A DNA stretch of 64,000 nucleotides from Tsukamurella pulmonis. Lineage in GTDB: Bacteria > Actinomycetota > Actinomycetes > Mycobacteriales > Mycobacteriaceae. Under the pieces are notes generated by a model. The model was not told the origin of the DNA and ran no database searches. It saw only the letters and a program-made list of their open reading frames with translations. The translations under genes were made by a program, and so were the position numbers. Shown in pieces: positions 42,628-53,552 of the stretch (position 1 is its first letter; every line of letters begins with the position of its first letter). The stretch is taken from positions 1,116,001-1,180,000 of the forward strand of contig NZ_FNLF01000002.1 in the NCBI RefSeq assembly GCF_900103175.1. Direction: 5' to 3'.

Positions 42628-43464
42628 ATGGCTATCCGTAAGCACAAGCCGACCACTCCGGGTCGTCGTGGTTCGTCGGGCTCGACCTTCGACGAGATCA
42701 CGCGTTCGACCCCGGAGAAGTCGCTGGTCCGCCCGCTGCACGGCCGTGGTGGCCGCAACGCGCACGGCCGCATCACCACCCGGCACAAGGGTGGCGGCCA
42801 CAAGCGCGCCTACCGCGTCATCGACTTCCGTCGCCATGACAAGGACGGCGTCAACGCCAAGGTCGCGCACATCGAGTACGACCCCAACCGCACCTCGCGG
42901 ATCGCGCTGCTGCACTACCTCGACGGCGAGAAGCGCTACATCCTCGCGCCGAAGGGCCTGGGACAGGGCGACGTCGTCGAGTCGGGCCCCAACGCCGACA
43001 TCAAGCCGGGCAACGCCCTGCCGCTGCGCAACATCCCCGCCGGCACCGTGATCCACGCCGTCGAGCTGCGCCCCGGTGGCGGTGCCAAGATGGCCCGCTC
43101 GGCCGGTGCCAGCATCCAGCTGCTGGGCAAGGAGGGCGCGTACGCGACCCTGCGCATGCCCTCCGGTGAGATCCGTCGCGTCGACGTGCGCTGCCGCGCC
43201 ACCGTCGGCGAGGTCGGCAACGCCGAGCAGAGCAACATCAACTGGGGCAAGGCCGGCCGTATGCGGTGGAAGGGCAAGCGCCCGACCGTCCGTGGTGTCG
43301 TCATGAACCCGGTCGATCACCCGCACGGCGGTGGTGAGGGTAAGACCTCCGGTGGCCGCCACCCGGTGAGCCCGTGGGGCAAGCCCGAGGGCCGCACCCG
43401 CAAGAACAAGGCGAGCGACAAGCTGATCGTGCGTCGCCGCAAGTCCGGTAAGAACAAGCGCTAG
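42628..43464 (+). CDS. rplB: 50S ribosomal protein L2
   Basis: The 278-residue protein has the GRHPVSPWG-type and [13 protein letters not shown] segments near its C-terminus, including the conserved His needed for peptidyl transfer. It begins [15 protein letters not shown]. The start immediately follows the rplW stop. Confidence 0.98.
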   Translation: MAIRKHKPTTPGRRGSSGSTFDEITRSTPEKSLVRPLHGRGGRNAHGRITTRHKGGGHKRAYRVIDFRRHDKDGVNAKVAHIEYDPNRTSRIALLHYLDGEKRYILAPKGLGQGDVVESGPNADIKPGNALPLRNIPAGTVIHAVELRPGGGAKMARSAGASIQLLGKEGAYATLRMPSGEIRRVDVRCRATVGEVGNAEQSNINWGKAGRMRWKGKRPTVRGVVMNPVDHPHGGGEGKTSGGRHPVSPWGKPEGRTRKNKASDKLIVRRRKSGKNKR

Positions 43465-44979
<1,515 letters not shown>

Positions 44980-44983
44980 CGCC

Positions 44984-45400
44984 ATGTTGATCCCCCGTCG
45001 GGTGAAGCACCGTAAGCAGCACCACCCCAAGCGCTCCGGCGCCGCCAAGGGTGGCACCACCGTGGCCTTCGGTGACTACGGCATCCAGGCTCTCGAGCCC
45101 GCCTACATCACCAACCGCCAGATCGAGTCCGCTCGTATCGCCATCAACCGCCACATCAAGCGTGGCGGCAAGGTCTGGATCAACATCTTCCCGGACCGCC
45201 CGCTCACCAAGAAGCCGGCCGAGACCCGCATGGGTTCCGGTAAGGGCTCGCCCGAGTGGTGGGTGGCGAACGTCAAGCCCGGTCGCGTGATGTTCGAGAT
45301 GACCTACCCCAACGAGCAGATCGCTCGCGAGGCCCTGCGCCGCGCGCAGCACAAGCTCCCCTGCAAGACCCGCATCGTGACCCGAGAGGAGCAGTTCTGA
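44984..45400 (+). CDS. rplP: 50S ribosomal protein L16
   Basis: The 138-residue protein begins [15 protein letters not shown] and contains [20 protein letters not shown]. It contacts A-site tRNA. Its stop overlaps the rpmC start. Confidence 0.98.
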   Translation: MLIPRRVKHRKQHHPKRSGAAKGGTTVAFGDYGIQALEPAYITNRQIESARIAINRHIKRGGKVWINIFPDRPLTKKPAETRMGSGKGSPEWWVANVKPGRVMFEMTYPNEQIAREALRRAQHKLPCKTRIVTREEQF

Positions 45401-45630
45401 TGTCGAACACCGTCGCCGCTGATCTCCGCGGTCTCACCGCGGACGAGCTGGTGGAGAAGCTGCGCGAGGCCAAGGAGGAGCTGTTCAACCTGCGCTTCCA
45501 GATGGCCACCGGACAGATGAGCAACAACCGTCGCCTGCGTACCGTGCGTACCGACATCGCCCGGATCTACACGATCCTGCGCGAGCGGGAGCTCGGCCTG
45601 GCCTCGGGTCCGGAGGGTGACGCCGCATGA
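45400..45630 (+). CDS. rpmC: 50S ribosomal protein L29
   Basis: The 76-residue helical protein with [20 protein letters not shown] (in part) and the [13 protein letters not shown] helix sits near the tunnel exit. It overlaps rplP and rpsQ. Confidence 0.97.
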   Translation: MSNTVAADLRGLTADELVEKLREAKEELFNLRFQMATGQMSNNRRLRTVRTDIARIYTILRERELGLASGPEGDAA

Positions 45631-45911
45631 GCGAGAATGGAAGCAACGTGACCACTGAGGCTCGGAACAGCCGCAAGGTGCGTATCGGGTACGTCGTGTC
45701 CGACAAGATGGAGAAGACCATCGTCGTCGAGCTCGAGGACCGCGTGAAGCACTCCCTGTACGGCAAGATCATCCGCACCACCTCCAAGGTGAAGGCGCAT
45801 GACGAGGAAGGCGTCGCCGGTGTCGGCGACCGCGTCCGGATCATGGAGACCCGTCCGCTGAGCGCCAGCAAGCACTGGCGTCTGGTGGAGGTGCTGGAGA
45901 AGGCCAAGTAA
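45627..45911 (+). CDS. rpsQ: 30S ribosomal protein S17
   Basis: The 94-residue OB-fold protein has [18 protein letters not shown] (in part) and [15 protein letters not shown]. It binds 16S rRNA early in assembly. It is the last gene of this block: a strong terminator follows, whereas in many bacteria rplN would come next. Confidence 0.97.
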   Translation: MSENGSNVTTEARNSRKVRIGYVVSDKMEKTIVVELEDRVKHSLYGKIIRTTSKVKAHDEEGVAGVGDRVRIMETRPLSASKHWRLVEVLEKAK

Positions 45912-45936
45912 AGGCCCCTCCCACCGAGAGACACGC

Positions 45937-45974
45937 GAACACCCCGGAACCTCGTACGAGGATCCGGGGTGTTC
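45937..45974. terminator. Terminator after rpsQ
   Basis: A perfect 12-bp stem (45937-45948 with 45963-45974, GAACACCCCGGA and complement) encloses a second small stem, CTCGTACGAG. It ends the S10 block and lies directly before the convergent lipoprotein gene stop, so it may serve both strands. Confidence 0.85.
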
Positions 45975-45976
45975 TG

Positions 45977-46557
45977 CTATTCGTCCTCGATCCGGTTGCA
46001 GAGCGTGACGATCTTCGCGTTCATGTGGTCGGTGACGGCCTTGTAGGCCTCGTTGGTGCCGCCCCACATGTTCGGCGGACCGGCGGCGGCCGCCTGCGCC
46101 GCCTGGACGGTGCTCCGGTAGACGGTGATCAACCGGCGGTATTCGGTGAGCACCTCCACGAGCTCCGGGATCGGGGCCGCGATCGTGAGCACGGCGGGCA
46201 GCGCCGCCATCTCGGTATCGATCGCCGCGTACTCCGCGGCGAGCTTCGGCGCCATCCCCGCCCAGAACGCCGCGACGCTCGGAGAGTCCTTGAGCACCTT
46301 GGTCGCGCCGGTCCCAGCGTCGTGCGTCGCGACCCGCGGCGTGTACCCGGCGACCCATCGGTGGCACGCGTCCAGGCCGGCCCGCTGGACGGCCTTCTTC
46401 TTCAGGTGCGCCGCCACCGCGTCGGGATCGGCGGTGGCGGTGCCCGCGACGGTGCGCGCGGCACCGTCGACCGAGGGGAGGGGCCGTCGGACGAACAGCC
46501 CGTGAGGGCGCCGAGCAGGATCCCCATCGCGGCCGCGCCGCGCATTCGTACCGTCAT
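45977..46557 (-). CDS. Tandem exported-protein paralogue 1 (lipoprotein, frame broken)
   Basis: The mature part (45977-46417 and somewhat upstream) reads in one frame: DACHRWVAGY, then FWAGMAPKL, ending IVTLCNRIEDE. A perfect lipoprotein signal (MTVRMRGAAAMGILLGALTGCSSDG, in part MGILLGALTGCSSDG) starts at the ATG 46557 but in another frame. Adding one base in the C4 runs (plus-strand G runs 46475-46478 and 46480-46483) joins them. The product then contains VAGTATADPDAVAAH, matching VAGTGSADPSAVAAY of paralogue 3. So this is the first of four related genes with a one-base deletion, real or an assembly error. Function unknown. Confidence 0.65.
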
Positions 46558-46687
46558 GATCCGCCCCCCGGCAGCCGAAAGACGCGCCCCCCGGCGCGCG
46601 CTCCCACCGTAGCCGGGCGCTACGGGTGCGTCCGGGTTTTGCGGGGAGAGCGGTGCCGGGGGGCGGGCTCAGGCGTGGGGTGCGGCG

Positions 46688-47212
46688 TCAGAGCGTGCGG
46701 CAGATCGCGTGCAGCGCGTTGCTGGCGTCGGTGACGCGGTCGTAGGCGGGGTTGCTCCGCGTCCACGTCGCGCGCTCGGTGCCGCGGGCGGCGCGGTCGG
46801 CGTTCAGCGCGCGGCTGTACTCGGTGAGCCGCGCCTGGTAGGCGCGCAGGGCGTTGGCGAGCCGCGGGTGCGAGGCGGCACGGTTGATGGTGCCCGGCAG
46901 GGTGCGCAGCTCGGTGGCGATCGCGTTCTGCTCGGCGTCGATGACGGGGCCGATGCCGGCCCAGTTCCACTGCGGGTTCTTGGTGAACTCGACGGTGGCG
47001 CGGGTCGCCTTCAGCCGCGGGGCGCGGTTGGCGTACCACTGGTCGTAGGCCGCCCGCGCGGCGCTGGTCGACGGTGCGCTCGGGGCGGCGGCGCCCGGTG
47101 CGCCGGGCGCGGGTGTCGGGGCGGCGGTGGCGACCGCTGCGAGGGGAGTGGCGACGGCGGCGGCCAGCAGCCCCGCGGAGACGGTGCGGGCGACCCACAG
47201 GCGAACGGTCAT
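46688..47212 (-). CDS. Tandem exported-protein paralogue 2
   Basis: The 174-residue precursor has a Sec signal peptide (basic start, hydrophobic core to about residue 28, AxA cleavage near ATAAP) rather than a lipobox. The mature part carries TKNPQWNWAGIGPVIDAE, the family's TK(N/D)PxWxW motif, and ends in LHAICRTL. The first Cys of the family is replaced by Tyr-Asp (AAYDQWY), so a disulfide seen in relatives cannot form. Mostly helical. No known domain. Confidence 0.75.
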   Translation of the reverse strand: MTVRLWVARTVSAGLLAAAVATPLAAVATAAPTPAPGAPGAAAPSAPSTSAARAAYDQWYANRAPRLKATRATVEFTKNPQWNWAGIGPVIDAEQNAIATELRTLPGTINRAASHPRLANALRAYQARLTEYSRALNADRAARGTERATWTRSNPAYDRVTDASNALHAICRTL

Positions 47213-47312
47213 GACGGTTACCTCTCGATGTCAAATAGTGAACATGGAGAAGGTTAGCCCACGCCTTAACTTCGGCGTATGGAAATATTCGTGATATCGA
47301 ACACCTGCGTCG

Positions 47313-47849
47313 TCAGCGCGACGGGCAGACCGCCTCGATCCTCTCGAGCGTGTCGACCATGGCGGACGAGGCCGGATTGCGCTTGGGCCAGGTCTGATCC
47401 CCGGAACCGCGCGCCTGCGCGTCCGCGCGCAGCGCCACGCCGTACGCGTCCAGCTTGGTCTTGTACTGACTGAACAGGGTCTTCAGCGATTCCTGCAGGT
47501 TCGGAGTGGCGACGATCCCCGGCAACTTGCCCGATTCCGTCTCGATCGCGGCCAACTCCGCGTTGACGAGGCCGGCGATGCCGTCCCACTGCCAGTTCGG
47601 GTCCTTCGTGAAGGCGGTGGTGGCCCGCGTGGCGACGAGGCGGGTGTCCACGTTGGTCTCCCAGGCGGCGCACGCCGAGACGCGGGCTGACTCCGCCGCG
47701 GCGGCGCGCGAGGCCGCGATGGTGCTCTGGTACGCCGCGACCGCCGACGGATCGGCCGAACCGGTGCCGGCGACGGTGCAGCCCGTGACGAGCACGGCCC
47801 CGGCCAGCGCGGCCGTCGCGGTTGCGATGGACCTGGTGCGTGTGGACAT
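47313..47849 (-). CDS. Tandem exported-protein paralogue 3 (lipoprotein)
   Basis: The 178-residue precursor starts at the ATG 47849 and has a lipobox in AVLVTGCTVAG, so it is predicted to be membrane-anchored outside the cell. The mature part includes VSACAAWET, TKDPNWQWDGI and a terminal EAVCPSR; the two Cys are placed as in paralogues 1 and 4. It looks alpha-helical. The family is not one I recognise. Confidence 0.75.
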   Translation of the reverse strand: MSTRTRSIATATAALAGAVLVTGCTVAGTGSADPSAVAAYQSTIAASRAAAAESARVSACAAWETNVDTRLVATRATTAFTKDPNWQWDGIAGLVNAELAAIETESGKLPGIVATPNLQESLKTLFSQYKTKLDAYGVALRADAQARGSGDQTWPKRNPASSAMVDTLERIEAVCPSR

Positions 47850-47869
47850 GGTTCCTCCCCGGTGGCCGG

Positions 47870-48415
47870 TCATTTCGTGGTGCAGAGCCCCTTGACGTTC
47901 TCCCCGACCCGCTCCAGCGCGTCCAGCGCGGGGTTCGTGCGAGCCCAGCTGTCCTCCGCTCGCGCGGCCTGGTCGGCGCGCATCGCCGCGCCGTAGGCGT
48001 CGAGCTTGGCCTTGTAGTCGGTGAGCACGGTCGAGACCGTCGCCGGCAGATCGCGCGTCGCGATCAGCGCGGGCAGTGCGGTGGACTCCGTCGCGACCGC
48101 CGCCAGCTCGGCCGCGATCGTCGGTGCGATGGAGTCCCAGGTCCACGCGGGATTCTTCGTGGCCGCGACCGTCGTGGAGGTGACCGCGTCCCGCTTGGCG
48201 AAGCCCGCCTGCCACGACGCGCACACCGACGTCTTGGCCGCCGCCGCGGACGCCGCCCTCGACGAGGCGAGCGTCGACTGGTACGCCGCCACATCGCTCT
48301 GCTGCGCCGAGCCCGACCCGGCGACCGGCGTACACGCCGCCGCCGCGACGAGCGCCGCACCGGCGACGACCAGCGCGGCGCCGCGCTGTGCCGCCGATCC
48401 GTTCCCCATCCCCAT
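47870..48415 (-). CDS. Tandem exported-protein paralogue 4 (lipoprotein)
   Basis: The 181-residue precursor starts at the ATG 48415, preceded by GGAGGG; ATG 48409 is an alternative. The lipobox is AAAACTPVAG. The mature part has SVCASWQ, TKNPAWTWDSI and a final KGLCTTK. It is closest to paralogue 3 (shared SDVAAYQST/SAVAAYQST and TDYKAKLDAYG/SQYKTKLDAYG). With three neighbours it forms a four-gene tandem array and is probably the first transcribed gene of it. Confidence 0.75.
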   Translation of the reverse strand: MGMGNGSAAQRGAALVVAGAALVAAAACTPVAGSGSAQQSDVAAYQSTLASSRAASAAAAKTSVCASWQAGFAKRDAVTSTTVAATKNPAWTWDSIAPTIAAELAAVATESTALPALIATRDLPATVSTVLTDYKAKLDAYGAAMRADQAARAEDSWARTNPALDALERVGENVKGLCTTK

Positions 48416-48728
48416 ATCGCCCCCTCCGGCGCGCGGAACGCGCGCCTCGATGAGTGCATTGTCGCGCATGACGCGGTCGTTCGTCGCGCAGGGGCGAAGA
48501 TCGCGCGGCCCTGTGAGCGCGGGCACCTCCGCCTCGGACGTGCGCTGTGGTGCGAACAGGTTTGCTATGCTTGTCATCGTGCGGGACGGTGACGTCCCAC
48601 ATGCGTCGTAGGGCCCCGGGCCCTGTCTCGCCCTAGCGGCTCGAGACCTCCTCCCGGTTCTTCTCTTGCGGCGAACGGACGCGGCCACCGCCGCCTTCGC
48701 CACCCACCAGTGTTAGGTGAGACCACCC
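48416..48728. promoter_or_regulatory. Divergent region before the helicase gene
   Basis: This 313-nt gap separates the lipoprotein array (leftward) from the DEAD-box gene (rightward). TGCTATGCT at 48563-48571 is an extended -10 element for the helicase, giving an untranslated leader of about 150 nt. Such long leaders are typical of cold-responsive RNA helicase genes. The leader holds a GC-rich imperfect hairpin near 48610. No gene is visible in the gap. Confidence 0.5.
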
Positions 48729-50192
48729 GTGTCTACAGCTGTGCCCACGAAATCCTTCTCCGACCTCGGCGTTCCCGCCCCCGTCGTCGACGCCCTCGTC
48801 GCGATGGACCGGCCCACCCCGTTCCCGATCCAGGCCGACACCCTGCCTGACACCCTTTCCGGCCGCGACGTGCTCGGCCGGGGCAAGACCGGCTCGGGCA
48901 AGACCCTGGCCTTCGCCATCCCGCTCGTCGTCGCCGTCGACGAGGCGCGCGGCTCCCGTCGCCGCCCGGGCCGCCCCGTCGGCCTGGTGCTCGCGCCGAC
49001 CCGCGAGCTGGCCACGCAGATCACGGCCACCGTCGAGCCGCTGGCGAAGTCCCTCGGGCTCAACGTCACCACGATCTTCGGCGGCGTCAAGCAGTCCCGC
49101 CAGGAGCAGGCGCTCGCGCAGGGCGTCGACATCGTCGTGGCCTGCCCCGGCCGCCTCGAGGACCTCATGCGGCAGCGCATCGTCGATCTCTCCGACGTGG
49201 CCGTCTCCGTCCTCGACGAGGCCGATCACATGGCCGACCTCGGGTTCCTGCCCGTGGTCACCCGCATCCTCGCGGCCACCCCGGCCGATGGGCAGCGCAT
49301 GCTCTTCTCCGCCACGCTGGACAACGGCGTCGACAAGCTCGTGCGCAAGTTCCTCCACGACCCGGTCTCGCACTCGGTCGACCCCGAGACCTCGCCCGTC
49401 GCCGACATGACCCACCACGTCTTCGAGGTGAGCGGCAAGGACGACAAGACGGCCCTCGTGCGCGCCCTCGCCTCGGGCACCGGCCGCCGGATCCTGTTCA
49501 CCCGCACCAAGCACCAGGCCAAGAAGCTGGCCAAGCAGCTCACCGAGCAGGGCATCCCCGCGCGCGACCTGCACGGCAACCTCAGCCAGCCGCAGCGCGA
49601 CCGCAATCTGGAGGCCTTCAGCGCCGGTACCGCCCGTGTGCTGGTCGCCACCGACATCGCCGCCCGCGGCGTGCACGTCGACGACGTGGAGCTCGTCGTG
49701 CACGTGGACCCGCCCGCCGAGCACAAGGCCTACCTGCACCGCAGCGGCCGCACCGCGCGCGCCGGCAGCGCGGGCACCGTCGTCACCGTGATGACGCCCG
49801 AGCAGCGCAAGGACACCCAGGTCCTGCTCAAGAAGGCCGCGATCGCCGCGCGCCCCGTCGCCGTCACCGCCGCCTCGCCGGTCGTCGTCGACCTGGTCGG
49901 CGATGTCGCGCCCTACGTCAAGCCCGAGCCCGTCGCGCCGCCGCAGCAGCCGCGCCGCGCCGGTGGCGGGCACGCCCCGGGCCGGGGTCGCGCCGGGCGC
50001 GGCAAGGGCACCGGGCAGCGGTCCGACGGTGCCGGCCAGGGCGGCCAGCAGCGTCGCCAGGGGCAGAGCGGCCAGCAGCGGCCCCGCGCCGGAGCCGGGC
50101 AGCGCCAGGCGCCTTCCGGCGGGCGGGTTCAGGGCCAGGGGCAGGGCCGCGCGCAGCAGCCCCGTCGCCGCGCCACCCGCCCTGCGGGCTGA
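48729..50192 (+). CDS. DEAD-box ATP-dependent RNA helicase
   Basis: The 487-residue protein begins with a Q-motif (FSDLGVPAPVV...PTPFPIQ) and has Walker A GKTGSGKT, PTRELA, DEAD in VLDEADHM, SAT in LFSAT, and VATDIAARG plus HRSGRTARAG. A C-terminal tail of about 90 residues is rich in Gly, Gln, Arg and Pro and would bind RNA. It unwinds RNA for ribosome assembly or decay, fitting its place among ribosomal genes. The GTG start at 48729 has an AGGTGAG site upstream. Confidence 0.92.
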   Translation: MSTAVPTKSFSDLGVPAPVVDALVAMDRPTPFPIQADTLPDTLSGRDVLGRGKTGSGKTLAFAIPLVVAVDEARGSRRRPGRPVGLVLAPTRELATQITATVEPLAKSLGLNVTTIFGGVKQSRQEQALAQGVDIVVACPGRLEDLMRQRIVDLSDVAVSVLDEADHMADLGFLPVVTRILAATPADGQRMLFSATLDNGVDKLVRKFLHDPVSHSVDPETSPVADMTHHVFEVSGKDDKTALVRALASGTGRRILFTRTKHQAKKLAKQLTEQGIPARDLHGNLSQPQRDRNLEAFSAGTARVLVATDIAARGVHVDDVELVVHVDPPAEHKAYLHRSGRTARAGSAGTVVTVMTPEQRKDTQVLLKKAAIAARPVAVTAASPVVVDLVGDVAPYVKPEPVAPPQQPRRAGGGHAPGRGRAGRGKGTGQRSDGAGQGGQQRRQGQSGQQRPRAGAGQRQAPSGGRVQGQGQGRAQQPRRRATRPAG

Positions 50193-50205
50193 GCGAGCGA
50201 TCACG

Positions 50206-50241
50206 CGACCGCCGCATCCTCGACCGAGGGTGCGGCGGTCG
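50206..50241. terminator. Bidirectional terminator between convergent genes
   Basis: The arms 50206-50222 and 50225-50241 pair over about 16-17 bp with one G-T pair. The element lies 14 nt after the helicase stop and just before the stop of the convergent ATPase gene, so it can end both transcripts. Confidence 0.75.
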
Positions 50242-50255
50242 TCGTCTGCGGGCGG

Positions 50256-53200
50256 TCAGCCGCGGGCGATCCGCAGCACCTCGTCCTCGGTGGGCGGGCT
50301 CGCGGCGTGGTGGCTCAGGCACATCGGGGAGTGCAGGCGCACCGTCTCGGCGCCGGCCCCCAGGTAGAAGTCGCCCGCGCCGAGGCCGCCGATCCCCTCG
50401 AGCCGGCCGCCGCGCGCCGCGGCCAGATCCTTCGCCGCCTGGATCTGCACCGGCGCGTTGAGCTTGCCGTAGAAGTGTGTCGCACTGTTGCCGACGACCT
50501 TGTCGTGCAGGCCCTTCGGCGCCTGCGTCGCGAACACCAGCCCCAGCCCGTACTTGCGGGCCTGCGAGGCCAGCAGCAGCGTCGACTCGGTGGACGGCTT
50601 GATCGCCCCCGACGGCGCGATCTGCTGCGCCTCGTCCATCACCAGGAGCCAGCCCAGCGGCGTCTCGCCCGCGGGGTGGCGCCGGATCCAGGCGAACAGC
50701 GCCAGCTGCAGCTGCGCGACGAAGGTCTGCCGCTGCGTCTCGTCGGGCAGGCCGATGAGGCTGATCACCGAGACCCGCGCCCGCTTGCCCGGCGCCGGGG
50801 TCAGCAGGGTCGCCGGGTCCACGGCCTCGCCGCGGCCGCCGAGCAGCGGATTGTTGATGAGCGCGGCCTGCAGGTTCGCGGCCAGCTCGGGCGCCAGCTT
50901 GTCGGCGCTGCCGAGGCTGCTGCGGCTCGAGTCCCAGTCGGCGAGATACTCGGCGAAGCCGCGGATGTCGGCGCGGCCGACCTGCCGGCCGTAGGCGTCG
51001 AGGGCCTCGCGCAGGATCGCCCGCTGCTGCTCGCGTTTGGCGCCGCCGATCCCGACGTGCTGCTCGAGCGAGCTCGCCGACGCCTCGACCGCCATCGCGA
51101 AGCCCTCGCGGGCCTCCTGCGCCTCGGTATCGCCCGGGCCGTCGCCCCCTCCGATCCCCTCGCGTAGCGCCGCGAAGTCCGGGATCGGTTGCAGCACGAG
51201 CGGTCTCGCGGACTGACGGTTCGGCGTCCACACCACCACGTCGGTCTCGTCGAGGTAGCGCTGGGCGCGTTCGGCGTCGCCCTCCCACCAGCCCGACGGC
51301 GGCTGCGGCCACGCCTCGCCGTGGCGGGAGAGGTCGTTGTTGGGATCCAGCACGATCGCCGAGATCCCGCGCAGCGCGCACTCCTCGATGAGTCGGCGGA
51401 GCAGCACCGTCTTGCCCGAGCCGGAGCCGGCGAAGACCGCGGTGTGCTTGCGCAGCTCGGCCGGGTCCAGCGCGACGCGCTCGTGGTCCGGGCCCAGGCC
51501 GACCACGATGCCCTCCGGGCCCTGGGGGCTCGACGGTGCCGGCGGAACCGCGGGGGCGGGCTCCGGCTTCGGGGCGGGCGGGCCGCCGAACATGACGTCG
51601 GCGACGGAGCTCGACAGCCCGCCGACGCGTCCCACGGCGTCGCCGGGGATCATGCCCCGGCCGCGCCGCGAGGCGGGCGCGGGCCGGTCCGTGGGCGCCC
51701 TGCGCTCGAGGCCGGCGAACATCCGCAGCCCGTGCGCGGGCCGGCGGGCGGCGAGCCACTCGTCCAGGCCCTCCGGCGAGTTCGCGATGATCCGGCCGAG
51801 CGCGTCCAGCGTCGCGAGATCGGCCTCGTCGAGGGGGAGCAGCTCGGCGCCGCGCTCGATCGCATCGGCGATCACCGACGACGCCTTCGGGCTGGTGGGC
51901 CAGGGCGTGGAACGCAGCAGGAAGAGCTTGCGCCGGTCCATGCCCGCGGCGACGCCCGCCGCGGTGGCGGCGCTCTGCACCCGGTTGGTGGTGGCGACGG
52001 CGTTGGCCGCGGGGATCGCGCGGAAGGCCCAGTGCTGCTCGTCCTCGACGCGGCCGGGCAGGCGCCGCCGCAGCCGTCCGTCGAGGTGCTTGTTGCCGCG
52101 CTCGATCTGGAAGCCCTCGCCGCCGTCCTCGCGGGTCCAGGCGCGCAGGCCCGCCTCGATCAGGCCGCTCATGCGCTTGTCGGCGACGGTCTGGTCGGTC
52201 GCCACGTCGCCCACGCGCGCGCGGATCCGCAGCGCGTCGAACTGCTCGTCGATGCGGGCCAGCGCCGCCTCCGGCGTGGTGTCGGGTAGTGCCGGCTGCA
52301 CCGGCGCGGGGGTCGCGGCGGGGTTCGCCGCGGGCGGCGCGACGACGCGCGGCGCGTCCCCGTCGGAGGCGCCGAAGGACGCGAGTTCGAAGTCGGTGCG
52401 GGCGCTCACGCACGCCCGGATGTGCGCGTCGACCTTGGTGAGCAGGTCGCGCGGGGTGTGGTGCACCGCCGAGGCGAAGGCCTCGGGCGCCACCGGCCAC
52501 GTCGGGTGCGGCGGCGTGAACTCCTTGGCGCGGTACGCGGCGGTGAGCCGGCGCTCGACGATGGCGCGCGCGATGGCGCCGTCGGGCAGCGACTTGAGCG
52601 GGCCGACGACGCGGAACCGGGCGGCGACGGAGGCGGTGGCCCGGCCGGCGAGCGTCTCCCAGGCCGTGGGCAGCATGCAGGCGACGGTGACCGTCCGGTA
52701 CAGGCCCTGCCGCAGCGACATCAGGCCGTGGCCGACCTGCTCGATGACCTCGCTCTCGGCCGTGTCCGGCGCGGCGAGCGTGGCCGCGGACTGCGCGAGC
52801 AGCGTGTCGATCTGGTCGACGGCGAAGACCGTCGCGGCGGTCTCGGCCATGAACGCCGAGATCGCACGGACCGTCTCCACCGCGGGGAAGCCGTGCGCCG
52901 GCAGGCCCCAGTGCAGGCGCTCGGCGGCCGTCTCCTCGACTTCGATGTCCTCGAGGAAGGCGGAGCCGAGGTCGGCGAGGCGGCTGTCGGGGGAGCCGAG
53001 CAGCACCAGTGCGCGCAGCACCCCGTGGTACTGCCGCACCTGCGGGCGGCGGTTGCTCATCGCGGTGACCAGCGCGTCCAGGCCCTCCGGCGTGGGCACG
53101 GCGTCGCCGGAGAACTCCCGGCGGTGGGCCCGCGAGAGCCCCGCCTCGTCGGAGAGCAGCCACAGCAGTTGCGCGAGCTGGGTCTCGTGATCACGCGCGG

Positions 53201-53552
53201 GGCGCAGCAGGGAGCTGCGCAGCGAGGTCAGGGCGGCGCGCCAGAAGTCGGAGGCGTCGAGTAGTTCCAGCAGCACGAAGTAATGGCCCGCGGCCTGCAC
53301 CTCGGAGCGGAAGCGGGTGAGCAGGTGGGTCTTGCCGGTGCCCGCGTTGCCGGTGATGACGAGGCCCGTGGGAGAGGCGCCGGTGGACGCGACCGCGTCG
53401 CCGAGGGCGTCCTCGAGGTCCTCCCAGACGTCGGTGTGCAGGCCGTCGACGTGGGTGTCCTCCGTCGCCGCGTCCCAGACCTCCTCGTAGGTCGGTGCCC
53501 AGCTCAGGCGGACGGAGCGCAGCGCGGTGCGCTGCAGATCGGAGAGCGTCAT
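50256..53552 (-). CDS. Double P-loop ATPase: AAA domain fused to HerA/FtsK-like domain
   Basis: The 1098-residue protein has two motors. Near the N-terminus is an AAA-type ATPase (Walker A GNAGTGKT at 68-75, sensor-like VFAVDQIDTLL). Near residues 700-1098 is a HerA/FtsK-like ATPase (second Walker A GSGSGKTVLL, Walker B WLLVMDEAQQI, and ARKYGLGLVFATQAPKG). A Pro/Ala-rich linker joins them. No signal peptide or membrane helix is visible, so it is cytoplasmic. It overlaps the winged-helix gene by ATGA. It is likely to move or process DNA; a role in anti-phage defence or repair is possible but not shown. Confidence 0.85.
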   Translation of the reverse strand: MTLSDLQRTALRSVRLSWAPTYEEVWDAATEDTHVDGLHTDVWEDLEDALGDAVASTGASPTGLVITGNAGTGKTHLLTRFRSEVQAAGHYFVLLELLDASDFWRAALTSLRSSLLRPARDHETQLAQLLWLLSDEAGLSRAHRREFSGDAVPTPEGLDALVTAMSNRRPQVRQYHGVLRALVLLGSPDSRLADLGSAFLEDIEVEETAAERLHWGLPAHGFPAVETVRAISAFMAETAATVFAVDQIDTLLAQSAATLAAPDTAESEVIEQVGHGLMSLRQGLYRTVTVACMLPTAWETLAGRATASVAARFRVVGPLKSLPDGAIARAIVERRLTAAYRAKEFTPPHPTWPVAPEAFASAVHHTPRDLLTKVDAHIRACVSARTDFELASFGASDGDAPRVVAPPAANPAATPAPVQPALPDTTPEAALARIDEQFDALRIRARVGDVATDQTVADKRMSGLIEAGLRAWTREDGGEGFQIERGNKHLDGRLRRRLPGRVEDEQHWAFRAIPAANAVATTNRVQSAATAAGVAAGMDRRKLFLLRSTPWPTSPKASSVIADAIERGAELLPLDEADLATLDALGRIIANSPEGLDEWLAARRPAHGLRMFAGLERRAPTDRPAPASRRGRGMIPGDAVGRVGGLSSSVADVMFGGPPAPKPEPAPAVPPAPSSPQGPEGIVVGLGPDHERVALDPAELRKHTAVFAGSGSGKTVLLRRLIEECALRGISAIVLDPNNDLSRHGEAWPQPPSGWWEGDAERAQRYLDETDVVVWTPNRQSARPLVLQPIPDFAALREGIGGGDGPGDTEAQEAREGFAMAVEASASSLEQHVGIGGAKREQQRAILREALDAYGRQVGRADIRGFAEYLADWDSSRSSLGSADKLAPELAANLQAALINNPLLGGRGEAVDPATLLTPAPGKRARVSVISLIGLPDETQRQTFVAQLQLALFAWIRRHPAGETPLGWLLVMDEAQQIAPSGAIKPSTESTLLLASQARKYGLGLVFATQAPKGLHDKVVGNSATHFYGKLNAPVQIQAAKDLAAARGGRLEGIGGLGAGDFYLGAGAETVRLHSPMCLSHHAASPPTEDEVLRIARG

